DNA from: Terana coerulea
Taxonomy: Eukaryota; Basidiomycota; Agaricomycetes; Polyporales; Phanerochaetaceae
Direction: 5' to 3'
Assembly: GCA_024811115.1 (NCBI GenBank)
Contig: JAKOGH010000801.1
Location: 120,524-184,523, forward strand
Length of the DNA: 64,000 bases
Positions 36,100-47,446 of this stretch are shown one piece after another. The position numbers and the translations under genes are program-made. The notes beneath the pieces were generated by a model. It had not been told where the DNA came from. It worked only from the letters and a program-made list of their open reading frames with translations, and made no database searches. Every line of letters begins with the position of its first letter. The stretch's first letter is position 1.

Positions 36100-37446
36100 A
36101 TGGTTTTCTTGAGCTTCCAACGCCTCGTCGTGGCAGTCGCAATCTCTGCGCTCGCCAACGTCTGCGGCGTGTTCGCAGCTCCAGCCATTCCTGGGTGGGA
36201 GAAGCTGGACAACCAGGCTCGCGACATCCTGGCTCGTGCTACTCCCGCCGCGCCGCACTTTGTTGTGTACGGCGACGAGTACACGCCCGGAACGACTGGT
36301 CCACCGGCTGCCTCCGCGATTAAAGTAGGTCTCATTCCTACGAACGCGAAGACGACCTCACTGACCAATCATTTAAATTCAGGGGTTCAACGTCTTGTAA
36401 GTAGCACGCGAAGCTGAACCTTAAAATTACGTTGATCCAATCTGTTTGCAGCGCCTTGTCCTTCCTCTTGATTGAGGGAGCTTGGGATAAGGCTGAGGAG
36501 TGGGTTCAGCTGACGGCTGCACAACGCTCGAGCATCAAATCGCAATACGCTGCTGCCGGCATCAAGCTCATCGTCTCTGCCTTTGGCTCGACCGACGTGC
36601 CGACTTCCAGCAACGCAGACCCCATCGCGACTGCCAACACCATGGCTGCGTGGGTCAAGCAGTACAGCCTCGACGGTATCGATGTTGACTACGAGGTAAG
36701 AGCTCGACCTGCGAGATCGAAGAATTATGTCTCAGTACGAATCTTCCAGGACCTCAACGCTTTCGATGCTGGCAATGGCAAGGCGGAGAACTGGCTGATC
36801 TCCTTCACCCAGCAACTCCGCTCTCAGCTCCCGGCCGGCCAGTACATTATCACCCACGCGCGTACGTCCATAGTGCTCTCGGCATCCGCCGCAAAGCAGC
36901 TGACTGAATTCTTCGCGTGCAACAGCGCTTGCGCCCTGGTTCTCGCCTGGCAGCAAATGGGGCGGAGGAGGCTACCTCAAGGTCCACAACAGCGTCGGTA
37001 GCCTTATCGACTGGTACAACGTCCAGTTCTACAACCGTGAGGCTCACCAACATTGTTTATGATGTTGTCGCTCAATTCCTGCTTTTGAAACAGAGGGCAC
37101 CACGGAGTACACGACCTGCGCCGGTCTCCTGACCACCTCCAGCTCCACGTGGCCCCAGACCGCGCTCTTCCAGATCGCGGCGAGCGGCGTCCCTCTGAGC
37201 AAGCTCGTCATCGGCAAGCCTGCGAACACCGCTGACGCGAGCAACGGCTTCATGTCGACGTCGACGCTTGCTGGCTGTGTTTCTCAGGCTAAGAACCAAG
37301 GTTGGAGTGAGTGCAAACATCTCTCTGCTGTGCGGAAGTTATCTGACAGAGTTGACTTGATAGACGGCGGTGTCATGGTTTGGGAGTTCCCGGACGCTGC
37401 CTCCTCTTGGATCACCGCCGTCCGCGCATCGTCCTGGCCCGTCTAA
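36100..37446 (+). CDS. Secreted GH18 chitinase-like glycoside hydrolase
   Basis: Seven exons (36100-36324, 36383-36396, 36452-36695, 36750-36861, 36926-37036, 37094-37306, 37364-37446) join in phase to 333 residues. The signal peptide is MVFLSFQRLVVAVAISALA with likely cleavage after VFAAP or nearby. The fold core is recognised by VSAFGS and by the catalytic DxxDxDxE motif DGIDVDYE at the end of exon 3, whose Glu is the acid/base in GH18 enzymes. Later strands YNVQFYNQ and GGVMVWEF are also typical. Such enzymes cut beta-1,4-N-acetylglucosamine polymers in the cell wall or N-glycan cores; the precise substrate cannot be told. Exon 2 is only 14 nt. The frame is intact. A TATA box lies about 90 bp upstream. 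Confidence 0.9.
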
Positions 37447-38957
37447 ACTGACGGCCTCCTACATCTTGAGGTGACGAAACTCATCTCCTAAGTCTTTTGG
37501 CATCTGGATATGCCTGATTTGGTAACCGGAAAGGTGCTATTATTTTCTCCAATGGGTTAGATGGTATATTCCTCTGTATTCGAGCTTCGTCATCCACGCA
37601 ATTTTTGTGTAGCATTAGTTTTATTATGTTTATCAACACAACTTTCTTCCTGGTCACCGCGGTGTACATACGGCAGATCATATATGGTCCGCTTGTATGA
37701 TGTATCTTGGCTCACGCATCTATACAGTAATCTCCATCGCTGTTGAGGAAGGGCCTCAACGTTCAAGGAACAGGCGCTAAACCTGGCGTCAGAACTCTGA
37801 CTTGTACTCCCACTTCACTCTGGTGCCTGCTTCAAGCTCCTGGTCTTCCTTAGATTCCTCATCTGCGTAACTCGTTTACAAACCATGCCTCAATGGCTTT
37901 GTACGCCTAAATGGTTACTTGAGTGCAGTTGACGTGACGAAAATGCACTACTACTGTGAGTCCGAGAGCTAGCGCTCGGCGACGCGATCGTTCAAGTTAC
38001 CGCTAACTCACCTCCCCCGACAAGCTCGCAACGATGCTGAAGGGTGGCTCACTAAGGGGTGCAGATTCAATACGAATTAATACGCAACGTACCAGCGGAC
38101 TCGTACAGACCTATGCGAGTTCCTTGCGTCGATTCCGTGACTCGACTCGACTCGACTCTCGCGGCCTGTTTCTTCCGAGCAGGCCGTGCAAGAGGACGGT
38201 GTCGTCACTCTCTGGTGCACTTGCATTAAGTAACCGAATATGTGGGTTTTGATCGTCTGTTGCAGACCATACCACCGCAGCTCTTCTGAGCCGCTTCTGC
38301 CATACTAGGATTCTCGACATCTGATCCGGGAAGTGCTGTGGTAGGGCAGATGCTTTCCGCTCGCAGGTCCGGCTCTTCGTCAAGATGAAGTTTCGCTCCG
38401 AGTGCGCACCTCAGGATGCACGATGTAACGATACCCCTTCAGTGCTGCGAAGAGCAACGCCCAGTTTTGGTAGTGGGTGTCAGCCTGGCCATTTAGTTCA
38501 TCGCTCCTCGTTCCATGTACAACCACAAGTCAGGGGCTGGGGTCGCTGCATGGATCTTTACGGTTATGGCGCCATTACCATTCATCCCGGATTCGCTATT
38601 CATTCCATTCCAATACTAGGCCCTCAATATATGTGTTGGTTTGCTCCTGGGCCCTGGCGCTTGGCTGTCCGGCAACAGATTCGGCGATAGTTCTGTACTC
38701 TCGAGGCACGCTGGCAGAACCGACTCAGCTGTGGTCGAGAAAGACAAATCTGCTTCTCACCCCGCTATCTGGTGGGAACACCTTGCTTCAGATCCAGATG
38801 CAGCAGGATCTCGTCGCTGGCTTCATGGTTGCCCTTTCGCCGCTCTGGCGGGCAGTACATAATCCAGGCTTGTTGCTCACAGAGATGCGCAGCTCTTCCT
38901 CCCAACTTCCTCCCTTCGGCCCAGCGGAAGTCAACACCACGTCCACTGAAGATCATC
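37447..38957. other. Intergenic, about 1.5 kb
   Basis: The first 300 bases are AT-rich (chitinase 3' UTR). Open frames at 38034-38862 carry no motif. The promoter of the following DUF6533 gene should lie near the right end. Confidence 0.4.
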
Positions 38958-40697
38958 ATGTCACAGCAGGATTGCGAACTTGCACAGGATTTGTCCCCAA
39001 TGTAAGTTTCTTGGGCCATCTGTTTACCTTGCTCACTGATGTATTACTCGTTGTATAGTTTGTTTCAGATTTATGTGTCGGCGGGAGTGCTTAGTCAGTA
39101 GCACTTCTCATACCGGCGTAGAACATGAATGACCGCCTACTAGCGCTCGTGTTCTGCGAATATCTGACCACGCTGGGACAAGAAGTTGCCTTCGTCTGGC
39201 AGAGAAAGTTAACGGCAACATCCATTCTACTTCTTTCCACTCGATGGAACATGATTGCGACGCAAATAATACCTTTCATTCCAGAGCTCCCCAAGGTTTG
39301 TCTCAACCAAAGCCGCGAGGCACCCTTGATCGTCTGCTAATGCAACTGCAACCATAGCGGTTTGTCGTCTATAGTAAAAGCATAAGTGCGGTAACCAATG
39401 TGACATTGCCCTGCAGTTGCCGGCTTCTGGAAATACTTTCACAGATACTCGAATTACTTGGTTATTTCCAAGTGGCGTGTAAGTCTATGTCAAGCTCACA
39501 GTGTTGATGTTGGTATTTACAATACAACGTTATTGACTTGGGCACCAGCGTTCTCTGCAATGCGCGTGTACGCAATCTGGAACGGCTCGAAATATCGAAG
39601 ACCCTTATTCGTGCTCGTTTTCACCTTCTCCATGGTGCCATTTAGTACGAACTTGGTGAGTGCGAGCTATTAGTGCACGTCATGCTGGATTCTTACGGAG
39701 TGCGCTTAAGTTCCGTATGTGTCGAACATCTACCGGTTGGTTTGGACCGCCACTCAACATCTGCCTGAGTGCATTTCGAGGCTCTGTGGAGGTGGACATA
39801 GCGTAAGAACGCCACTTATTTTCTGATACGCCGGGCTCAAAGCAGCAACAGGAGTGAGTATAACAATCAGTACGATGTGCTTTGGCATAACAGCTGCGGC
39901 TATCATGACAGTGCTTTACTTCACTCGTGGCGCATTGACTGTCGCCGACTTGCTTGTTTTAACCTTGACCTGGATCAAAACTTTCCGTCATTGGAAAGAG
40001 GCCAGGCGGTGGAGGTTGCCGGTTTCTGTTTCAACTTGCCTCATCCGTGATGGTACGTCGATAATGAAGTGAGCTCAAATGGAGATGTCTGATTTTTATC
40101 TCAGGTACTTTGTATTTTATGTATGTATCTCCAATGCATTATTACTTGTTCTGACCCCTAGCAGCCGTATTCATTGAAAATGACTTACAGTGTCCTCCTT
40201 TGCGTAAATATTGGCCAAGTTGTAGCATTCGATCCTGCATCAACATCTGCTGTAGGTTTTCATGATCTGCGCAGGTCGCAAAGCTTTTAACTTACGCTTT
40301 TAATTAGCTTGTAGTATTTTTCGATCAAATCGTGATAGCATTGGTGCGCATACAATGCCTCATGCAGTACATCACTCAACTTGACGTCGTGGAATAGCCT
40401 CCGATCCTTGTCAATCGCTTCATACTCAACCTTCGTCAACTCAACACGAATGGGGACTCACGGTCACAGTCTCAAGGGCAGCACTTCTCACAGTTCTCGG
40501 CCCCGGACTTCATAGTCCGGTCGAGCATCCTCGGCAACATAGGAGAGCCTCTGGAGCACGGTCAATCACCAGTCGACTATGAAGATGAGGAACTATCCGG
40601 TGATATTGCGATGCCGCCCGTCGTCGACCATGCTCAGGCTGGTGACCTTGGGTCGCATCCTGAAGCAGGCCCCTCAAGTACAACCCAGTCTGGGTGA
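38958..40697 (+). CDS. DUF6533-type multi-span membrane protein
   Basis: Proposed exons: 38958-39001, 39059-39093, 39144-39295, 39358-39478, 39549-39655, one from about 39711, one ending 40052, then 40105-40120 (16 nt), 40191-40251, 40308-40343 and 40398-40697. The first spans read YVSAGVLTLVFCEYLTTLGQ and VAFVWQRKLT, the classic start of the Agaricomycete DUF6533 family. Later come AMRVYAIWNGSKYRRPLFVL and LTLTWIKTFRHWKEARR, then IVLLCVNIGQVVAF and the family signature PPILVNRFILNLRQ, and a hydrophilic acidic tail. These seven-span-like proteins are abundant in mushrooms and of unknown function. The join between about 39800 and 39853 is not resolved in phase. The 3' end lies 107 bp from the LTR, so the retroelement sits just outside the gene. 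Confidence 0.72.
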
Positions 40698-40804
40698 ATG
40701 AATGGTGTGTTCTTCACTTTGAAGCAATTTGTAATTTGACAGGCATCATAATTGAAGTAGGTCGAGGTAGATTCAAGTTTGATTTTGCAACTATTTCATT
40801 ATTT

Positions 40805-41168
40805 TGTAACCCTGTTACACAGTCTCGTATACATTCCTTTACATATCTCCCCCTCGGACCTCTAGCGTACACACACGGACCATTAGCATACACATCATAG
40901 TTACATCTCCCCTTCCATATATGGAAGGACTGCCACTTCCAGCGACGCCACCTCCGAAGACTCAACCTTCCCACGCCCGTTCATACATATACCTCCCTCC
41001 CTCGTAGACGGATCTCCAGTCTTTCCTTCCGTCTACGCAGGTATGCCCGTTGTCTCACCGTAGCTACTCTCACATGTACTTACCAGTCTTTCCTTCCGTC
41101 TACGCAGTTTGTTCCCGTTCTCTCGTTTGATCTGAGTGTTTCCTGCCGCTGCACACGGCAGGCTTCCA
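40805..41168 (+). repeat. 5' LTR of the gypsy element
   Basis: Starts TGTAACCCTG and ends GGCTTCCA (TG...CA). It contains a direct repeat of 25 bp (ccagtctttccttccgtcta plus cgcag) at 41017-41041 and 41084-41108, possibly a promoter or enhancer duplication. Confidence 0.92.
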
Positions 41169-41265
41169 CTTTTTTGAACGTTTAAACAAACGCGTTTTCG
41201 GGTCGTTCGACAGCGACGACTCATCCCACTGCCACCGCCTCCGTACAGAATCGCACGCTAGTCGT

Positions 41266-42515
41266 GTGGTGACCTCCGTTACCGCTATCGCCATCCGCTA
41301 CCGTCTCCGAAATAGCCGCCCTGGCTACTCGTTCGGCCAACCGTCTCGTCCTGAAAACCGCCCTCCGTATTCCGAACTGTCACCGAACGAAACCGCTGCA
41401 GAGACCGCTACACCGGCCGACGGCACCAATACACCGTTGACCCCTTTTGGATCAGAGATCTCGGAGAGTTCGTTGAGGAGATTAGAGCTGGAAGACGCGG
41501 AACTGGGGACTTCACAGTACGCCGCACCTGTTCCTCGATCGAGAACGCACTCTACCGCGTCATCTCCCTTGCATCCCTCGAGCTCGTCATCGTCATCATC
41601 CTCATCCTCCGGCGATTCTCCGACATACGCATTGAACATGTTGGATAACAGCAACTCGAACCTCGCGGTCGTCTCGTCGACGGGCCCTAAGTTTCCGCCG
41701 ACGCTCAGTGCCGGGAGGGTTACTCCTGAGGTGCTGATGTTCTTCGAAATCCAGTGCGTCCACCACTTCAGCGAATCGCAAAGTCAGCGGAGAAGGAACA
41801 GGTCGCCATCGTTGCGCCGGGACTGCAAGGCGTCGCCATGCAGTACTGGTACATCAGCAACGAAGTTCGCCTGAAGGCTGGTCTGTTCGAGCCCTTCATG
41901 CAGGAAATGCGCAAGCGTTTCTTGAAGAAGGATTGGATGGACACCATCGTCACCCGCATCCTGAACTCGAACCAAGCCGTCGACTCTGCCTTCACCGCCT
42001 GGACCGAGGCTATCGAAAATAAGAACCACCTGCTTATGAACACCACCAGTCTTCTTGACGAAGACGGCGCTTGCGCCAGCACTTGAGACTCATGCCGTCG
42101 AGGAGCTGCGCATTCTACGCGCGTTCGGCCGAGGTCAAGGCCACTACTGACTACTTCGACTGGAAGGTACTCATGTGCGACGAGGATGACCTCCGTCTTC
42201 GCGAAGCGCGTCCAGTACCGGAAGGACCTCTCAGAGTTCATGGCATCGTCTGCCCCTGTACGTCAAGTCTTCAAGCCGTCCAGCGGCACCACTGTTGTCA
42301 CTACCTCCAGGCCCGCGGCATCCACCCTCAACCCAGCAGCCTCGAACGCGAAGCGCACCTCCTTGCCCAAACTCACCGACGCTGAGCGCGCTACCTCCTC
42401 GCTAACGCTGGGTGTCTCAAGTGTCGCAAGGCGAATGCGAACCACTTTGCGGCTAAGTGCCCGAACGGTTTTCCCGACCCTACTACCTACAAGACAGTTG
42501 GACCAAGCTCTGTAA
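41266..42515 (+). pseudogene. gag region of the gypsy element, frame-broken
   Basis: The first frame (from about 41266) is a Ser/Pro-rich leader with a run of Ser. The capsid-like part continues in another frame from about 41790 (APGLQGVAMQYWY, FMQEMRKRFLKKDWMDTI). A further shift near 42065 leads to a stretch containing the nucleocapsid zinc knuckle (C-LK-C-RKANAN-H-FAAK-C, bases about 42415-42467). At least three frame changes are needed to read it through. Gag packages the element RNA in virus-like particles. Confidence 0.8.
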
Positions 42516-42519
42516 CGTC

Positions 42520-42904
42520 TACGTCTACTACGACCACCACGAACCGCTGTCAGCTGCCATCTCCGAGGACTGGGAGAACGTCGGCCCTGACTCTCCCCTC
42601 GCTATTGCGTCATGCGTCCTCAGCAGCGGCTCCGATGAGCTCTCCGATGACGAGTATGTCCTGCCACCTCTCTCAACTCCCCACCTATACTTCCGTGCTG
42701 TTGTCGACTCCCCTCCCCCTCACTGCACCTGTAAAGATGCTCATCGATTCTGGTTCCCCAACAGTTTTAATCTCGGATAGCATGGTCGCTCAGTGCGGTC
42801 TGCGCAGGAGGAGATTACCGGAACCGTTTAGTATGGGTGCAGCGTTTGGAGAGGAGAAGAGAGTCCCACGAATGGGTGAAGTTGAGGGTTTCGTGTCAAG
42901 ATAA
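42520..42904 (+). pseudogene. Aspartic protease region of the gypsy element
   Basis: The retropepsin signature MLIDSGSPTVLI (bases about 42737-42772) is followed by a hydrophobic-rich region and a stop near 42902. The active-site triad is D-S-G. It would process the Gag-Pol polyprotein. The frame closes before reverse transcriptase begins. Confidence 0.75.
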
Positions 42905-43135
42905 ATCATGGACGTCTCTTGTCGTCCGAGCTGTTATTGTTCCACAACTCTGCAGCGCCTGTAATTTTTAGGTCTCCCGTTCCTTCAGCGCAATCAACTT
43001 CTTATAGACCCGGATCTGTCTGCGCTGATCGAGAAGAGCACAGGACGTGACCTTCTACAACCACCTCCCTCGCCACCTCATGTCGACCGACGAACCGTCC
43101 TCGAACGCAGATAAGAAGCTACAGACACGAGGATC

Positions 43136-44100
43136 ATGGAACAAGAAGCGATCATCCTAGAGCACGCTATGGTTCAGAAGATCAAGCTAAACGTGATCGA
43201 CGAACTGAGGATGGTTATCCACGCTCCGGAGCTTCTCCCTCCGCTTCTGCAAGAAGAGTCGACAGTCGACATTGTGGCAGCGGTTAAAAATCGAGTAGAG
43301 GAACTTCGCCTCGAGGCTCGCCTTCAGCGAGAGGCGCAGGCAATGTTCACCAAGTTTGCCGACTGCTTCCGGATGACATTCCTCACGTCAACCAATTACC
43401 AGATGACGTCTACCATCGCTTCACGTTGAAAGACGCTAACCTGGTGATTGTTCGCAGACAATACGACTGCCCCAAGAAATATCGGGAGGCTTGGTCAAAG
43501 CTCATCGCGAGCCACCTCGACGCAGGCCGCATACGACCGTCTAGCAGTCAGTACGCCTCACCGGCGTTCCTCATTCCTAAGGCAGACCCGACTGCTCTTC
43601 CACGTTGGGTGAATGACTATCGGCAGCTGAACGCCAACACCGTGCCCGACGTACACTCTCTGCCGAGCATTTCCGAAATTCTCTCGGACTGCGGCAAGGG
43701 TAAAGTCTGGTCCAAACTTGACATGACCAACTCATTCTTCCAAACGAAGGTCCACCCTGACGAAATCAAGTACACCGCAGTAACGACTCCGCTGGGACTA
43801 TACGAGTGGACGGTCATGCCCCAGGGTTGCCGGAATGCTCCAGCTACACATCAGCGGAGGATGTTTAATGCTCTCCGCCAGTACGTGGGTTCGATCTGTC
43901 ACGTTTATTTGGACGACATCGTAATCTGGTCGGACAATGTCGAGGAGCATAGGCGACATATCGAACTGGTCATGGCAGCTCTAAGGCAGAACTCGCTCTT
44001 CTGCTCCGAAGAAGAAGACGTAATTCTTTGCAACGGAGATCAACTTTCTCGGACACACCATTTCTCAGCGCGGTATCGAGGCAGACGGCAAGAAAGTTGA
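43136..44100 (+). pseudogene. Reverse transcriptase of the gypsy element
   Basis: RT core motifs appear in order: GRIRPSSSQYASPAFLIPKAD, RWVNDYRQLNANTVPD, WSKLDMTNSFFQ, and the active-site YLDDIVIWS near 43905-43931, followed by the thumb region. A stop near 43428-43430 separates the upstream linker from the RT frame, and the frame breaks again after about 44000 near the start of the connection domain. Confidence 0.88.
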
Positions 44101-44107
44101 GAAGATC

Positions 44108-44928
44108 TTGAACTGGCCGGTCCCTCGCTCAGCCCTCGGAAGTGCGATCTTTTCTGGGGCTGGTACGCTATATCTCGAACTTCTTGCCTGCTCTGGCCCA
44201 CCACACTCTCATTTTGAATACGCTCACTACAAAAGATGCAGAAAGCAGTTCGTCTGGACGGACCACCACACTGAGGCATTTGAAGCGGTCAAACGTCTTG
44301 TCACCTCTCGTGAATGCCTAACTGTTATCGACCACCAGAATATGGGCAACAACAATATCTATGTCTCCTGCGACGCCAGCGACAAATGTACCGGCGCCGT
44401 CCTCACTTATGGCGAAACTCCTGAAACAGCCCGTCCTGTCGCTTTCGAGTCTGAACAGCTTCACGGGCGCAGAGCTCAACTACCCTGTCCACGAAGGAAC
44501 TCCTGGCCATCGTGCGTGCGATGAAGAAGTGGCGAGTAGATCTGCTCGGCGTTAACTTCACCGTCTTTACAGATCATTGCACGCTCGAGAACTTCACCGA
44601 ACAGAAGCTGCTCTCATGTCGACAGGCGCGTTGGCAGGAGCTCATGGCCCAGTATTTCCACAAGATTGTCTACGTCCCTGGCAAGGACAACTGTCCGGCG
44701 GACGCTATGTCCCGGAAGCCTGACATGATTGATCGCGCAATTATTGCCGCTGTTATGGATGCCACACAGTCACTAGCGAACCGACCGTACGTGCAGGTAC
44801 GAGAAGATTTCATCGCAGCGACTGGCTCGTTCAGGGTATCCTCCGACCCGGCGTGGCTGACTTCCATCAGCAGATGCGAGGGAGGACAACTGGGCGAAGC
44901 GCTTGGTAGATTCCTTGTGGGACGCTAG
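44108..44928 (+). pseudogene. RNase H region of the gypsy element
   Basis: RNase H motifs SCDASDKCTGAVL (first catalytic Asp) and VFTDHCTLEN are present, with the family ending YVPGKDNCPADAMSRKPD. The first part (to about 44480) and the second part (from 44512) lie in different frames. This domain removes RNA from the RNA:DNA hybrid during replication. Confidence 0.85.
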
Positions 44929-45948
44929 GTGGCGAAAGATGGGGTTGGCGAGGCCTCAAAAGATGTTACCGCGATTCAAGCTCTGAACAAAGGTTTTCTC
45001 GATGGCCGGTCGAAGCATGGTGTTTCTGCCCGCAACGGTCTACTCTACGTTGGCGAACGTCTAGTGGTACCAAGGGTTGCCAAGCTTCGGAAGGCATCTT
45101 CCGTCTGGCTCACGACGGTCTCGGTCATTTCGGGACTGATAAATCGTACGCCGCACTTCGTTTAGCTTACTACTGGCCCATTATGCGCACCGAACTCGAG
45201 ACACTCTATGTCCCTTCGTGCGAAGGTTGTCAGCGGAACAAGTCCCTCAACCGGAAGCCCGCAGGCCCCTTCATCCTCTGTCCGTCCCGGGATCGCGGGG
45301 GTGACAGCGTCGCTATCGACTTCGTCGGGCCGCTACCTGAGGACGAGGGATACAATAGCATTGTCACCATGACCGACCGTCTCGGGTGCGAGCTCAAGGT
45401 CTGCCCGTGTCGGATAGACATGACCGCCGAGGACTTTGCTGAGTTGTTCTTTCGAGAATGGTACTGCAAACATGGCTTACCAGCTCGAAATTATCTCAGA
45501 CCGTGACAAACTCTTCATGTCAGCGCTTCGGAAGGCCCTCCACCGTCTCACCGGTGTGAATTTGAAGATGTCGACCTCATTCCACCCTCAGACAGACGGC
45601 GCTAGCGAACGCTCGAATCGCACAGTTATCCAGGCCCTTCGCTTCCATGTCGAACGGAACCAGAAAGGATGGGTGCGCGCTGCCCTCGTCCGTTTCAACT
45701 ACGTGAACACGGTAAACGCCTCCACCGGCTTCACACCTTTCCAACTGAAGATGGGCCGCTCGCCGCGTATCATCCCACCCGTGACCGACGCCGAGGTTAA
45801 CGCTGCCAAGAAGGATATCGGATCTGACGCCGTTAACGCCGCCTTGCTGAACCGCATCGGCGGACGTCATGGAGGCGCAAGACAACCTTCTGCTAGCCAA
45901 GACCAACCAGGCTTATCATGCAGACAAAGCCCGCGGCGACAGCGTGTC
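44929..45948 (+). pseudogene. Integrase of the gypsy element
   Basis: The zinc-binding HHCC domain reads HDGLGHFG and CEGCQRNK. The catalytic core shows IDFVGPL and MTDRLG (Asp residues) and SERSNRT (Glu). There are frame breaks near 45110 and near 45480 (HGLP to EIISDRDK). The integrase C-terminus is interrupted at 45948 by the hAT-like insertion and continues at 46315. Confidence 0.88.
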
Positions 45949-46306
45949 TAGTGATTGGCAAGGGTAAACCCTTCATGCTTAGAGGCTAACCCTTACCCTT
46001 ACTCTCCAAAACCCTTACCCTTATGAAGGGTAAGGGTTAAGGGCTACCTTCAAACCCTTGCCAAAATAGGCAGAAAATGGCGCTTTGAGTGCTTTTTTCA
46101 TTCACTTATAATGTCAGCCTTCTATTTGAGTAGCTTAGATTGATATAGAAAGCACTCACAACACTTGCAGCCCTATCCAGCAACATGTCTGGTATTTGTG
46201 TGCAGACCCCTGCCAGACAAGGGTTAACTTTCTTCAACCCTTACCCTTACCCTCCATACCCTTACCCTTAACCCTCGGAGGGTTTGCAAACCCCTGCCTA
46301 TCACTA
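45949..46306. mobile_element. Non-autonomous hAT-like element (358 bp) nested in the gypsy element
   Basis: The ends are inverted repeats, TAGTGATTGGCAAGGGT on the left and, read inward from the right, TAGTGATAGGCAGGGGT. The 8-bp duplication AGCGTGTC lies at 45941-45948 and 46307-46314. An 8-bp duplication with TAGTG-type ends is the mark of hAT transposons. Inside there are many copies of CCCTTA near both ends (subterminal repeats, the usual hAT transposase-binding layout) and no coding capacity, so it needs a transposase from elsewhere. It splits the gypsy integrase/chromodomain reading frame and is therefore younger than the gypsy insertion. Confidence 0.92.
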
Positions 46307-46314
46307 AGCGTGTC

Positions 46315-46788
46315 TATAAAGTCGGCGACAAGGTCCTCTTGTCCACGTTCCACCGATGTCGCGACTACATGCAGCGAGGGGACAATCGTGTCGCCAAATT
46401 CATGGTACGATACGATGGACCGTACGACGTTGTTCAAGCCTGGCCGGACACTTCTGTCTACACCCTGGACTTGCCCGAAAGCTCCCGCGCGTTCCCTACC
46501 TTCCATGCCTCACTCCTTCGCCCCTTCATCGCCAATGATAACGAACGGTTCCCCTCTCGTGCTCATGAAGAACCCGGCCCCGTCATCCTCGACGACGGGT
46601 CGGCGGAACATGTCGTCGAACGCATCCATGACCATCGGAAGCGAGGGCGAGGTTTCCAGTACCTCGTGAGTTGGAAAGGATACGGCCCTGAACATGACGA
46701 GTGGCTGCCCGGCCGCCTCGTGAACGACCTGGAGGCCCTCGACGTATACCTTCGCGAAAACAACCTCGAGCCTCACGTCGACACTTGA
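46315..46788 (+). pseudogene. Integrase C-terminus and chromodomain of the gypsy element
   Basis: Downstream of the hAT insertion the reading continues YKVGDKVLLSTFH, then GPYDVVQAW, PTFHASLLRPF and a chromodomain (VVERIHDHRKRG...YLVSWKGY...DEWLP) ending in a stop at 46786-46788. Chromodomains in chromoviruses steer integration towards histone-marked heterochromatin. This part is uninterrupted. Confidence 0.9.
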
Positions 46789-46849
46789 ACTTGTCTCTAA
46801 TAATTTTTTGCGCGCCGCCACGCTGCGAATTTTTTGGGACGGGTGAGAG

Positions 46850-47214
46850 TGTAACCCTGTTACACAGTCTCGTATACATTCCTTTACATATCTCCCCCTC
46901 GGACCTCTAGCGTACACACACGGACCATTAGCATACACATCGTAGTTACATCTCCCCTTCCATATATGGAAGGACTGCCACTTCCAGCGACGCCACCTCC
47001 GAAGACTCAACCTTCCCACGCCCGTTCATACATATACCTCCCCTCCCTCGTAGACGGATCCCCAGTCTTTCCTTCCGTCTACGCAGGTATGCCCGTTGTC
47101 TCACCGTAGCTACTCTCACATGTACTTACCAGTCTTTCCTTCCGTCTACGCAGTTTGTTCCCGTTCTCTCGTTTGATCTGAGTGTTTCCTGCCGCTGCAC
47201 ACGGCAGGCTTCCA
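46850..47214 (+). repeat. 3' LTR of the gypsy element
   Basis: It matches the 5' LTR except for cacatcg against cacatca, one extra C in acctcccctccc, and ggatcccc against ggatctcc. The flanking right-hand bases are gtctcagcag. Confidence 0.92.
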
Positions 47215-47446
47215 GTCTCAGCAGCCAAGTGCTAGGATGCGTCACGGTTTAAACTCAGCTTGTATTGTCGATTGCGGTACCGAGGTAAACCGCAACTCGT
47301 GTGTATATTGCCGGATACATGTTGACGAGCATTGATCAGTATAGTCTCAGATTGTATGTCAACACGAGCAGTGGTTTAATTTCAGCGAATGTTTCTTGAT
47401 GAATGCTACTACAAGTTCTATAACAATTCTTCGGATAAAGTTGGAT

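Larger units (their letters stand above)
40805..47214 (+). mobile_element. Ty3/gypsy chromodomain LTR retrotransposon (6.4 kb)
   Basis: Two near-identical LTRs (40805-41168 and 46850-47214) flank, in order, gag with a zinc knuckle, protease, reverse transcriptase, RNase H, integrase and a chromodomain. That order and the chromodomain mark a chromovirus-type gypsy element. The LTRs differ at about two substitutions and one indel over 365 bp, so insertion is recent. The bases flanking the two ends (tattt left, gtctc right) do not match, so no 5-bp target duplication is visible. The coding region has several frame breaks and a hAT-like element sits between integrase and chromodomain, so this copy cannot move by itself as sequenced. 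A purine-rich tract (gggacgggtgagag) abuts the 3' LTR. No tRNA primer site starting TGG was identified after the 5' LTR. Confidence 0.95.

Noticed and set aside
40694..40974. Open frames in the 5' LTR
   Set aside because: The same frames recur in the 3' LTR and are part of the repeat, not genes.
45960..46280. Telomere-like CCCTTA arrays
   Set aside because: They lie inside an element with inverted ends and an 8-bp duplication, and the unit is CCCTTA rather than the usual fungal CCCTAA. They are subterminal repeats, not an internal telomere.
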